A DNA stretch of 64,000 nucleotides from Gnetum montanum (Eukaryota; Streptophyta; Gnetopsida; Gnetales; Gnetaceae). Shown here piece after piece: positions 47,268 through 57,815 of this stretch. A program made the position numbers and the translations under genes. Numbering within the stretch: the first letter of the stretch is position 1; each line of letters begins with the position of its first letter. The notes under the pieces were generated by a model that did no database searches, was not told the origin of the DNA, and worked only from the letters and a program-made list of their open reading frames with translations. Where the stretch lies: the NCBI GenBank assembly GCA_015680685.1, contig MNCI01000852.1:282072-346071 (forward strand), read 5' to 3'.

Positions 47268-48074
47268 CTTTTTCACTTTTTTGTTTTACAATTTTTTATC
47301 TTTTTTCTAATTCTTAATATATTTTTCATTTCTTATTATTTTTATTTTCTTTATAAGTTTTTCTTTTCTTAAGTCATTTCCTTTATGTTTTTTGAATTTC
47401 TACTATGCTTTTATTAATAATATTACTAGTCATGATGCAGAAGTTAACACCATGTGTTGGGTCTTTATCCTATGCTATCAAGATGATTGTGTAAATAATT
47501 GTATAAAGTAATGAGACCACATCATCCATCCCTCCATTTCTCTAAATAAAATTTCTTTATCATGAAAACAATATGGTTCTTCTTACATGAAACTAAAATT
47601 AACTACTGATCATGGTGTCTTGAAGAAAGAGGGAAAGATCAAGTGGGAATGGTAAAAGGTGTGACCTTAAGGGGATTTTTTGGGTTCTCTTCTTAACTTC
47701 CTTCTTATGGTCTATGACTCCTCATGGAATGTGCCATCACACCTATTATTGATCAATAAACAAGAAGCATGTCTTTGCATGGTGTAGTTCCCATTAAAAA
47801 AAAGAAAATTAATGAGAATTCAAAGCACACCTCTTAGACATAATAATGGGCTACAAGCACTAGTTATGAGGTTGGAAAAGCATGTTACCCATGCCTGAAG
47901 GCACCTCTCTAACTAAGGTTCTTCCTTCCTTTCTTCTTATCCTTTCTTTTCTTTTCTATAGTGATGTTTATTCTCTGTGGTTATTGTGGACTCATGATAG
48001 TAGGCAGGAAGGAACACATTATTACAAGGCCACTGTTAATGGTATAGACTTGGTCTAAAACTTGGATAGATAGG
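47268..48074 (+). other. ATH4 3' noncoding region, first part
   Basis: T-rich tract, GTGTGACCTTAAGGGGATT (about 47661) and the long block 47766-47902 (TAATAATGGGCTACAAGCA, GCATGTTACCCATGCCTGAA) shared with ATH1 17365-17516. No gene. Confidence 0.7.
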
Positions 48075-48701
48075 TGATGAGTGGTGAGGTACCCTTATGC
48101 TCAACCATATGAATATGAGTGTTTCATGCAAGATCTGGTCGAATTCCAAGGACTAAGTGCTTATGTGCCCTTGTGGAACAAAGATGGGTTGGTTGATCAT
48201 TGTCTTCCCAAACTTACCTATATGTCATGATTGTATGGTTAAGTAAGCTTGAGGCATATGATTTTTATAGCTTTTATGTTTTTATGTCCTACGCTAGTAG
48301 GGAAGGAGAGAGATAACTAGGTGACTAATTTAACTTAACTACTCATTAACTAAGTTCTAACTAATCCTAACACTAACATCCATTCTCACTTTCCGTACAC
48401 ATCCTGAACCAGTGCAACACTACTAGGATTACCAAACACTAATCGTTACTAGGTTACCAAGTGTTACACACAAGCTCGAAGTGATCGTGCTGAGTATAAT
48501 TTAACGATTTTCTTAATTGATCAAAATGAATTGCTACGTTAATAACATAAATGTAAAGTTCACAAAATAAAATAAAATAAAATAAATGCATAAAAAAATA
48601 AAATAAAAGAAATGCGTAAGAAAAAAAATCTCAAGTGCTGCAAGGATGAATCGAAGAGCTCATCTTTATTTCCATACATAAGGTGTGCTCAAGTACACAA
48701 T

Positions 48702-49553
48702 TGATGGGACGCAATATTGCATGGGCCGTGATATCGTGTCTGCCATGATATTGCATCCCCCGAGATATCGCATAAACGATATTGCGTCTTCCCCTGCGAT
48801 ATCGCAGCACGTCTCCAAATCTATAAATAAGAGGCAGCTCTCCCTTGTTTCTCCATCTAGATCTAGACCGTAGCCAAACTCTTGTAGTTTTTACATTCCA
48901 GAGTTAGAGTAATTTCCATGTGCCCACAGTAGGGGTCCCAAAGTGAATAGATCTTTATTCGAGCAAATATTGTACCTGAACACAAATTTGTGTACAGAAA
49001 TAAAGACGAACTTTTGGATAAACCTTGCAGTCCATGGACTAAGCTAAATAGGAATTTAATTATTTTTATTTATTATTCATCATTTAAATGCTTTATTAGT
49101 TAATTAAATCTCTCTCAACCCTTCTCCCATAGTTAAGTGCATTCAGTACAACGACTTCGAGCACATTCATTACGCTTGGTAATCCTAGTAACGACTAGTG
49201 TTTGGTAATCCTAGAAGGTTGCATTGGTTCAGGGTGTGAACAGCAAGTGGGAACAGATACTGATGCTAGGTTAATTAAGGCTTAGTTAGATAGTTAAAGT
49301 TAGTTAATTAGTCTCTTCACCCTTTCCCTCATTAGCATAGGCGATAAAACATAAAAGATATAAAAATCACATACCTCAGACTTACTTAACCATACAATCG
49401 TGACAAATACAAATAAGTCTGGGTAGACAATGAATGATTAACCTTAAGTGTTCCATAAGGCGTGTAGGCACTTAGTCTGCAAAGTTTGACCAGATCGCGC
49501 GTGTAACACTCGTATTCATATGGTTGAGTGTAGGGGTACCTCGCCACTCATCA
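48702..49553 (+). repeat. ATH6 5' LTR
   Basis: Starts TGATGGGACGCAATATTGC with six GATATC-type palindromes to 48816; TATAAATA at 48822-48829; ends CGCCACTCATCA. Confidence 0.94.
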
Positions 49554-49573
49554 TTGGCACCGTTGCCAAGGAC
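49554..49573 (+). other. ATH6 primer binding site (tRNA-Asp)
   Basis: TTGGCACCGTTGCCAAGGAC, close to the tRNA-Asp complement TGGCGCCGTTGCCGGGGA. Confidence 0.87.
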
Positions 49574-49699
49574 TAAGTTGTGTGTGTGCTAAGTAGAATA
49601 TAGGAAATCACCCACATCGTTGGGAAGATTAAATGGACCCTTAGGAATAATCGAAAGAAAATTTAAATAACAGTCAATAGCACACCGAATAAGATAACA

Positions 49700-52276
49700 A
49701 TGTCTTTTTCTTCTCATAAAAGCACTTCATCACCTAGGGATCACACAAGAGACAGTTGGCAGTCTAACACACGTAACCCAGATCCTCATCACAATGAGTA
49801 TATACCTGATTTTACCTTTATCCTCCATGAGGATGAACAACTGCGTTGGAAATACTTGCAAGGTAACATAGTGTTACCCCTAGATCAAGCAGTCCCTAAC
49901 ATGCTCCTTCGTGCTCTTGCACAGATAGACATGACTCAGCTATATGCTGAATACATTGTAGAAGATTATGACACAAGGGACTACCATCCTGCAGAAGCGC
50001 AACATCAATGGGACTTGCAGCAAGAGAGTCACCACACATCGTTGAAGGGTAAAGGCCCCCGTAATGCTTCACCCATCATAAGAGAAGTTAAGGATGGTGA
50101 ACCTATCTCAATAGGTTCTTCACAAGATGATGTTCCCCCTCCTAATGATAGTGTGGAGGTAGGGTATCAGAATCTGCGCTCCACGATACACAACCCTGGT
50201 TTTCATTCCCATGAACACCAAGTGTTCACTGAGGGAACACCAGCACAAGATAAGGGTAAGCATTCTAATCGTCATCACGATCAGGGTTGTAGTCATCGAA
50301 GAGAAGGTAAGAAACATCATCATGGCAATGGTTCCCCTTCTTCTTCCCCTTCATCACATCATTCACCCTCTTCTTCCACATCAAGACGTAGTCACAAAGC
50401 AAATAACGATGAGGATAAGGGTAAGCAAATGAGAGACCTTGATGAGAGAGTCTAGAGCAAGGACAAGAGCATTTGAGAGAATCAAGGCATGAAAGAAGGG
50501 AAATTAGGAAACCACGTAGGCATCATAGACATCATGAGAGAGATGATCATGACAAACCCCTACTTACCACCCGAAGTATGTTAGACATTACGGAGGTCGT
50601 GAGAATACCTACAAGGCATCAAAAAGACAATCAGATCAATAGATTAGACATGAATAATATCCCATGGTTTGAGGGGGGATACAATGCTGATCCACAAAAC
50701 CACTTACAGGCATTCCATGATGCTTGTGCCTTGCAGAATATTGAAAATGAGTGGCAAAAGTTAAAGTTGTTCCCTAGGACACTCATAAAAGAACTAGAGA
50801 GTTGGTACCAGTCCTTAGAGCAGAAACCATTAGGAGGTGGAGTACAATGCTAGAATTGTTTAACAATAAATACCAAACGTACTCCAGAGTGTCCAACTTA
50901 CATAAGAAAATCCAAGGATGGAAGCAAGGTAATCACGAACCCTTGGATGCTACCATGGGTTAATATTACACATTGCTACATTGTTGTCTAGGCCATGGTT
51001 ATGCACAACAGGATCAACTCCGCCACCTCGTAGATGGGCTAAGACACGAAACTAGGAGAACCCTTGGGACATATGCCCAAGGGAGATTATTTGAACTTAG
51101 GCTCCATGAAATTCATAGATTGTTGGAACAAGTAGCTAAAGAAAAAGGGGAGCTACGGAAAAGAGAAAGCACGGAAGAATATAACCGCGATCCTTCCCTT
51201 TGAAAGAATAGAGTAAGATTTTGTGAGGAAGAGCATGAGTCACCACTCGAAGAGTTGGTGAATAGAGAAACCTAGCCACTTCAAAAGTCAACAACTGAAG
51301 TGTTGGCTAAAGTCAATCAAATGTGGGACTCCTTAGACTCTAGATTCAAAACCGTTTTAAAAATTGTAGAGGAGTCTAAGGAGCAAAGTAGTGACCATGA
51401 TAAGAAAAAGTGAAGAGATTCAAGCCATGCACGTGACAAGGGTAAGGGGAAAATGACTATCGCCAATGAGGTTGTGGATTCAGATACATAAAATGATGGT
51501 GGATGTGAGATCAGCCAATATGACCATCCTAAGGGATTTTGTCCAATAATCTCACATCTGCAAGAGTCTGGGGTGTATGCGCTCAACCCAAGACTTAACA
51601 AACGGTAGGCACCCCGAAGGTTACCTTATCCCCAAGGTAACCCAAGGTTGTTCCACCAACTATTAACATATTATCCAAGTGAAACTTCACCACAACCTAT
51701 CAGGCAACACCAACAGTGGCAACACCCACAGTCATGGGGGATGCCACCGCCTAGGCAACAATACCCTTACTGGCAACCAGACCCATATGGCTATTACGTG
51801 CAGCAACTAGTTTCTCCAAGTGACTCTATGGGTCATGCAACCCCACAACATCACTACCATGTTCGGGAGTATTTTAGGACTCCTTCTCCTACAAAAGACA
51901 CACCACATGCATACCATCCTCTGAATCCATCCATCACTCATATGCCGATAGTTCCACTACCACCCACTCCAACAATGCAAGGGGACCTCCCCACTTAACT
52001 ATAGCAATGTAATGCTACGAGAGCTGTAAACCTTCAACTGCTGCTAGTTTTGACAACCGCATGAAGAGAAGACCTTTCTTCAGAACCAAAAGCCCAAACA
52101 AGCTCTCACAACCACAAGCAGTTGAGTCTGTGCATGCTCCTCCAACAAATAAGGCTTCAAAGCTCCCACCAATAATAGGGCTCAATGCATACGATTATGT
52201 TAACACATACCGTTATAGACTAGATAAAGGTGGGCCCTCTTATTATCGTGAACACCAGTTTTGTCATGTTCTATAA
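49700..52276 (+). pseudogene. gag: ATH6 gag, best preserved N-terminal half
   Basis: Starts MSFSSHKSTSSPRDH; the start is conserved in ATH3. The first 251 codons are open (49700-50455): N-terminal block with PDFTFILHEDEQLRW, then a Ser/His-rich segment. A one-base loss near 50428 (AAGCAAATGAG versus AAGCAACATGAG in ATH3) shifts the frame. The Retrotrans_gag-type domain is at 50640-51200 (HLQAFHDACALQNIENEW), with a second one-base loss near 50823. The C-X6-H-X4-C-X4-H motif is at 51504-51557. The Pro/Gln/Tyr-rich tail is open at 51648-51998. 52061-52276 is the linker toward protease and ends across the deletion junction. Confidence 0.88.
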
Positions 52277-52382
52277 TGATGATCCATTCACATGTCATCC
52301 CATTCACCATTAGTTCCATTCAAGTTAATAATCCCATACCTTCCCAATATTTTGTAAGGAACACAAGGATGAGTTTTTATTC

Positions 52383-52395
52383 AATCATGGGGGTA
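52383..52395 (+). other. ATH6 polypurine tract
   Basis: AATCATGGGGGTA directly before the 3' LTR. Confidence 0.8.
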
Positions 52396-53861
52396 TGATG
52401 GGACACAATATTGCATGGGCTACGATATCACATACGCCATATCGCATCCACCGTGATATTGCATCCCCCGTGATATCGCAGCACGCTGCCAAATCTATAA
52501 ATAAGAGGCAGCTCTCCCTTGTTTCTCCATCTAGATCTAGACCGTAGCCAAACTCTTGCAATTTTTCCATTCCAGAGTTAAAGTAATTTCCATGTGCCCG
52601 CAGTAGGAGTCTCAAAGTGAACGGATCTTTATTCGAGCAAATATTGTACCTGAACACAAGTTTGTGTACAGAAATAAAGATGAACTTTTGGATAAACCTT
52701 GTAGTGCATGGACTAAGCTAAATAGGACTTTAATTATTATTATTTATTATTTATCATTTAAATTCTTTATTAGTTAATTAAATCTCTCTCAACCCTTCTC
52801 CCATAGTTAAGTGCATTCAGTACGACCACTTTGAGCACATGCATTACNNNNNNNNNNNNNNNNNNNNNNNNNNNNNNNNNNNNNNNNNNNNNNNNNNNNN
52901 NNNNNNNNNNNNNNNNNNNNNNNNNNNNNNNNNNNNNNNNNNNNNNNNNNNNNNNNNNNNNNNNNNNNNNNNNNNNNNNNNNNNNNNNNNNNNNNNNNNN
53001 NNNNNNNNNNNNNNNNNNNNNNNNNNNNNNNNNNNNNNNNNNNNNNNNNNNNNNNNNNNNNNNNNNNNNNNNNNNNNNNNNNNNNNNNNNNNNNNNNNNN
53101 NNNNNNNNNNNNNNNNNNNNNNNNNNNNNNNNNNNNNNNNNNNNNNNNNNNNNNNNNNNNNNNNNNNNNNNNNNNNNNNNNNNNNNNNNNNNNNNNNNNN
53201 NNNNNNNNNNNNNNNNNNNNNNNNNNNNNNNNNNNNNNNNNNNNNNNNNNNNNNNNNNNNNNNNNNNNNNNNNNNNNNNNNNNNNNNNNNNNNNNNNNNN
53301 NNNNNNNNNNNNNNNNNNNNNNNNNNNNNNNNNNNNNNNNNNNNNNNNNTAAAGTAATTTCCATGTGCCCGCAGTAGGAGTCTCAAAGTGAACGGATNAA
53401 TTCTTTATTAGTTAATTAAATCTCTCTCAACCCTTCTCCCATAGTTAAGTGCATTCAGTACGACCACTTTGAGCACATGCATTACACTTGGTAATCCCAG
53501 TAACGACTAGCATTTGGTAATCCCAGAAGGTTTCATTGGTTCAGGGTGTGAATGGCAAGTGGGAACGGATACTGATGCTAGGTTAATTAAAGCTTAGTTA
53601 GTTAGTTAAAGTTAGTTAATTAGTCTCTTCACCCTTTCCCTCATTAGCATAGGTGATAAAACATAAAAGATATAAAAATCACATACCTCACACTTAACCA
53701 TACAACTGTGACAAATACAAGTAAGTTTGGGAAGACAACGAATGATTAACCATAAGTGTTCCATAAGGCATGTAGGCACTTAGTCTACGGAGTTCGATCG
53801 GATTATGCGTGTAACACTCGTATTCATATGGTTGAGTGTAGGGGTACCTCGCCACTCATCA
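52396..53861 (+). repeat. ATH6 3' LTR with gap and repeated flank
   Basis: Starts TGATGGGACACAATATTGC; five palindromes; TATAAATA at 52496-52503; ends CGCCACTCATCA. 502 N at 52848-53349. After the gap, 53350-53398 repeats 52577-52625, and 53400 onward repeats from 52763, so the apparent 1466-base length is inflated; the true length should be near 850. Confidence 0.9.
52848..53349. other. Assembly gap (502 N)
   Basis: N run inside the ATH6 3' LTR; flanks overlap in sequence, so real missing DNA may be nil. Confidence 0.99.
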
Positions 53862-54026
53862 ACAATGATTGAATAAATATCTGTCCACACTTAGACCTCC
53901 TGCTATGGGCACTTGGAAAATACTCTAACTTTCAAACAGACTACAAGAGTTTCACTACTTGACTGCTAAATGACTTCTTTCCCAAATGTGCACCTAGGCA
54001 CTGTAGTTATAGGCTTGGGAGAAACT

Positions 54027-54195
54027 ACTCTAATAATTAGAGTAACCACTCTAATAATTAGAATAACTGCTAAAGAAACTGCTAGAGTAACCACTCTAAT
54101 AATTAGAATAAATCGTTAGAGTATCTGCTCTAATAATTAGAATAAACTGCTAGAGTATCTGCTCTAATAATTAGAATAACTGCTAGAGTAACCGC
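54027..54195. repeat. Palindromic tandem array in U3 of ATH5
   Basis: Five to six units of about 33 bases, each with CTCTAATAATTAGA and AACTGCTAGAGTA or a variant. Confidence 0.9.
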
Positions 54196-54208
54196 TCTCA
54201 TCAATAGG

Positions 54209-55019
54209 TATGATGATCATCTTAATCATAATTAACAAAAGAACCTATTGCAGACATGATTAAGTATCTTACATCCCAATCTCTACAATCCCTTTTTATT
54301 CCATTATTCACCTCACTACTACATGCAATTATGAGCCTAATGATTTTGTATAGTATAGTGCAAGATCCTAACCAAGGTAGTTGTTTCTTTTTTGGGGCAA
54401 AGACATGATCTAAATTTAACTTCTAAGGTGCCCATAAATATCTATAGAAGTAACTATGCAAGGGCATTATGGTAGGATCCTACTTTGGGGAGGATCCTCT
54501 TGTGTAACTTTTGTTGATCATGGCTTTGAATCAAACCTGACATCTTCCAGAACATCATTAACAACTTCTTTGAACTTATGCATGATTTTGGGACTAATTC
54601 TCATCAATTGTACTTATGTTTTACTACTTTTCTATTAAAATATCCTTTAGATTTTATAGTTCTTGGTCATCTTTTAAACTAAACTTTGGTTTTAATTGTT
54701 CAAAACTTGTGCACTTTTGGAGTCATGCTCATTAATCATGGGGGCTATGGATGTACTTCTTGAAATTCTGAAAATTCTTGAAACTTTTGAAATTTTTCTA
54801 ACACCCCATTTTTGAACATTATGATAACTAATAGTAATAATAATCAAAATAATGTGAACAACTTGATGATTTTAGTTACCTCATAGTTTTGGAAATAGTA
54901 CTTTGTCATCACCTTGTGCTTAAATACTAACATTTTTCTTTCACATTATAAGCTAACAATAGGATCCAGAAAGGGTTAATTACAAAGGAAAATTCACCAA
55001 AACTAATGTTGATCATTTG
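54209..55019 (+). other. ATH4 3' noncoding region, second part
   Basis: Conserved block ATCCTACTTTGGGGAGGATC at 54478-54497. No LTR-like internal promoter was seen here, unlike ATH1 and ATH2. No gene except the start of the remnant below. Confidence 0.6.
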
Positions 55020-55220
55020 ATGATTGCTAACAATACTAAAAGGTCTTTTGCAAGGCAAGGAAAAGATGCCAAGAGAAGAAGAACAAAGGCTATGCTCATG
55101 GACAAATAGTAGCACATACAAGGATTAAAGCTTAAACATCACATGTTTGTTGGATCCGTGGGATGATGAGAAGAAATTTCAATCCATCCTTTAAGAACAT
55201 TTTTCATAAAAAGAGAAGTA
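55020..55220 (+). pseudogene. ATH4 extra-ORF remnant (both ends, middle deleted)
   Basis: A basic N-terminal piece (MIANNTKRSFARQGKDAKRR) ends at 55109. It is soon followed by LLDPWDDEKKFQSIL (about 55150-55195), which corresponds to the C-terminal block of the extra ORF in ATH2 (DPWIKEEKL) and ATH1 (DP-SKEEKMKALL). The coiled-coil middle is gone. This shows the extra ORF once existed in a third copy. Confidence 0.5.
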
Positions 55221-55483
55221 TCAACATAATAATCAAGGTTGGAAAGTCTACCACCACTAGCGACAATAAGAAGATTTATCTTTAATGGATTTTTGAGGAC
55301 CTCTACAATTTTGAAAAATTTGATGTTTATCCAATATTTTGTCACCTTGTAATACATCAACTCAAATAAATTTTTGTAATGCAGCACTCCACTTTTTTAA
55401 TGGTAGTCAATCTACTCTTAGTCACCCCACAATTTTTGTAATGAGACTTCATCCATTTATATATAACTCAAGGATGAGTTTTT

Positions 55484-55500
55484 ACTCAGTTGTGGGGGTA
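55484..55500 (+). other. ATH4 polypurine tract
   Basis: CAGTTGTGGGGGTA directly before the 3' LTR. Confidence 0.75.
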
Positions 55501-56334
55501 TGATGAGACCTGATATGTTAGATAGCTACATCATGGAGATATCATGAAGCATACCCATCGACAGATACCTATCAATGCTTAGGTTGATGTGTTGACACAA
55601 TGTCTACCTCCACCTATAAATATGCGAGCTCCCATCGCAAATGAGGCATCTTTTGGTCATCTTATAAAATAGTCAATGAGTGCCTATAGTATGAATTTGA
55701 GTCAGTTGTACAATGTCTTATTTGAGTGACATTATACCTAGACACATTTCATGAACATTCATAAGATTGAGATTAATTCCTATTCATTGCAGCACTTTGA
55801 CTTAGAATAGATTTACTTTCAATGCAATTTACTTTTCATGTACTTAGTTAATATTTACATTTCCATGCACATTAGTCAATTGGTGGAATGAGTATGATCA
55901 ATTTTGAGCGTAAACAAGTATTTGCTTAGTAATCCTAGTAGCATTATTGCTTGGTTCACCTAGTGGCATAATGCTTGGTAATCCTAGAAGTGGATACTTG
56001 AGTTCAAGACATATATGACAAGTTGGAAATAGACACTCATCACCCATAGGCTAGTTTAGGATTTATCTTCTTATTGATGATTAGATTAATTAATTAATTT
56101 CCATATTATTGTAAGATTAGTTTAAAGTCGAACAACATCAATGATCATATGCCTTACTTTGGACTAAACCATACGTGATAAAGCTACCACTAGTTGAAGT
56201 AGGAAGACAACAAACTATGATCAATGCTTAACAATTTAGAAGCCACACTAGTTCCATCCACAAAATTTGACCAAATTGCACATGAATGCTTGTGATTCAT
56301 ATGGTTGGGTGTAGGGAGTACCCACTGCTCATCA
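55501..56334 (+). repeat. ATH4 3' LTR
   Basis: Starts TGATGAGACCTGATATG; TATAAATA near 55615; the first LTR end CTGCTCATCA is at 56334, but it is not followed by the target duplication (see next feature). Confidence 0.88.
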
Positions 56335-56677
56335 TTTGGTTTCTGAGCCTAGTAACAGTGCCAATGATGAGTAGTGGATACCCCCTACACCTACTCATAC
56401 AAATCACAAGCATTCACATGTGATCTAATCGAATTCCATGGATGGGACTACTATGACATCTAGATTGGTAAGCATTGATTGTAGTTTGTTGTCTTCCCAA
56501 TTTGGACTAAATCATACATGAGTAAGCCACTACTAGGACAAGTGGAAAGATAGTTAACTATGATCAATGCTTAACAATCTAGATGCCACACTAGTCCCAT
56601 CCATATAATTTGATTGGATCATGCATGAACACTCATGATTTGTATGGTTGGGCATAGGAGGTACTCATTGCTCATCA
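56335..56677. repeat. Inverted duplication of LTR end plus PBS at the right edge of ATH4
   Basis: After the 3' LTR comes a 30-base spacer whose reverse complement begins with a PBS (TTGGCACTGTTACTAGG). Then a reversed LTR end (56365 to about 56510), then a forward LTR end (about 56503-56677) closing with CTCATCA and the target duplication ACAAG. The switch point is TTTGGACTAAATCAT; the LTR itself carries TTGGACTA and TAGTCCAA as a small inverted repeat at that place (44680 and 44700). Confidence 0.85.
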
Positions 56678-56785
56678 ACAAGCATGTAAATCACACATGC
56701 AATACTTACTATGCATCATACCAATTAGAGAATGCCTTGAGAAATGCATATTATCATCATAATCATTATGAACCATTATAGTTCT

Positions 56786-57669
56786 TGATGAGTTGTGTCG
56801 ACTGGCTACATCAATGGAAATGCATTGATGATGCAACCCCATCAACATAGTCTCGTTGATGTAGCCCAGTCAACGCATGGAAAGATGCATCAACATAGTG
56901 TCATGTCATGCCTATATAAATGCATGTACCCATCACATTTATGTCATGTTAAGTCAATAGCATAGTTGAACTCTTGTAGTTTCCTTCCTCTACAATTAGA
57001 ATATTTTCTAAGTCCCTATAGTAGGAACTCAAGCATTGTATGGATCTTTATTCAAGCATCATGTACCTAGACACATTGATGTGAATGACAATAAAGACAA
57101 GATTCCTGACATTCCATGTAGCACTTGGAATAGATTAATATTTTTTACTTGCACTTTCTTATTAATGCACTTTATATTCTTGTTTAAATTAAATAATAGA
57201 TTTAATAATGAATACACAAATACAACCACTTTGAGCATACCATTTAACATTTGGTAACCCTAGTAGTGGCCAGTTGGTATGCCTAGTAATTGTTACTTGG
57301 CAATCTAGTAGCATTAATACAAGTTTAGGATGTGTATGATAAGTAGGCTAGGATACTTATGTTAGGATAGTTAACCTTAGAACCCTTAGATAGCTAGATT
57401 AGTTAATTATCAATCATTTATCTTCTACACTTAGGCTACAAAATATATGAAAATATAATTATAAATACATATCATATGTCTTATCTCATAATTAACCATA
57501 CATAAGAGCCTATAAAAGTGAGAGCTAAGAAGACAATGATCATATTTTCCTAAGTCACCATCTTTGTCTATAGGCACACTTAGAAGCTAAGTCCACAATA
57601 TTCAATTAGATTACTAGTGCATGCTTGTGATTCATATTCTTGGGCATAGGCACTACTCACCACTCATCA
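56786..57669 (+). repeat. ATH7 5' LTR
   Basis: Starts TGATGAGTTGTGTCGACTGG, ends CACCACTCATCA. U3 is rich in TTGATG / CATCAA motifs (56805-56905); TATAAAT near 56925. Family blocks CATTTGGTAACCC and ACTTAGAAGCTAAGTCC are present. Confidence 0.88.
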
Positions 57670-57690
57670 TTAGTGTCATTGTTGAGGATT
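57670..57690 (+). other. ATH7 primer binding site, decayed
   Basis: TTAGTGTCATTGTTGAGGAT follows the LTR end; compare TTAGTGTCGTTGCTAGGGAC in ATH2. Confidence 0.7.
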
Positions 57691-57815
57691 TAGTATAGTT
57701 AAGTTTGCTAAGTAGAAAAAGATAGTGGTATCCTACAAATACATTGTCAAGATCGTTCCACACTAGACCATTAAGAAAATAAAACGTAAGTACACTACTT
57801 TTAGCAAATGTTAAC

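Larger units (their letters stand above)
48702..53861 (+). mobile_element. ATH6: gag-only Athila-like element, youngest insertion
   Basis: 5' LTR 48702-49553, PBS, gag, large deletion, polypurine tract, 3' LTR 52396-53861 (with gap). Perfect ACAAT duplications at 48697-48701 and 53862-53866. LTRs differ by about 5% in the part compared. The deletion joins the gag-protease linker (about 52235) to the last bases before the polypurine tract, so protease, pol, 3' noncoding region and extra ORF are all missing. Confidence 0.93.
48075..54203 (-). mobile_element. ATH5: solo LTR, minus strand, split by ATH6
   Basis: LTR parts 48075-48701 and 53867-54203 join to about 964 bases with no element interior. 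They are flanked by identical ATAGG (48070-48074 and 54204-54208). On the minus strand it starts TGATGAGAGCGG and ends CCTCACCACTCATCA. Its U3 start is an array of TCTAATTATTAGA-type units (54027-54195) unlike the GATATC arrays of other LTRs. Solo LTRs arise by recombination between the two LTRs of an element. Confidence 0.88.
43974..56677 (+). mobile_element. ATH4: pol-less Athila-like element carrying two nested insertions and a rearranged 3' end
   Basis: 5' LTR 43974-44842, PBS, gag, 3' noncoding region, extra-ORF remnant, polypurine tract, 3' LTR from 55501. Target duplications ACAAG at 43969-43973 and 56678-56682 are identical, so the right end is at 56677, not at the first LTR end (56334). 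The first LTR base is mutated from T to A. RT, RNase H, integrase and protease are absent. ATH5, split by ATH6, sits in the 3' noncoding region. LTRs differ by roughly 15% by eye. Confidence 0.88.

Noticed and set aside
46845-47276. 143-codon minus-strand reading
   Set aside because: Antisense to the ATH4 gag tail and spans the inverted repeat; no family motif.
48702-48816. CRISPR-like array from repeated GATATC units
   Set aside because: Units are short, overlapping palindromes in an LTR of a plant element; no spacer structure or cas genes.
52807-53386. Readings across the second N run
   Set aside because: Artefact of N inside an LTR.
56365-56677. Independent solo LTR next to ATH4
   Set aside because: It lacks its own target duplication and a U3; the ACAAG at its right end pairs with the left end of ATH4.
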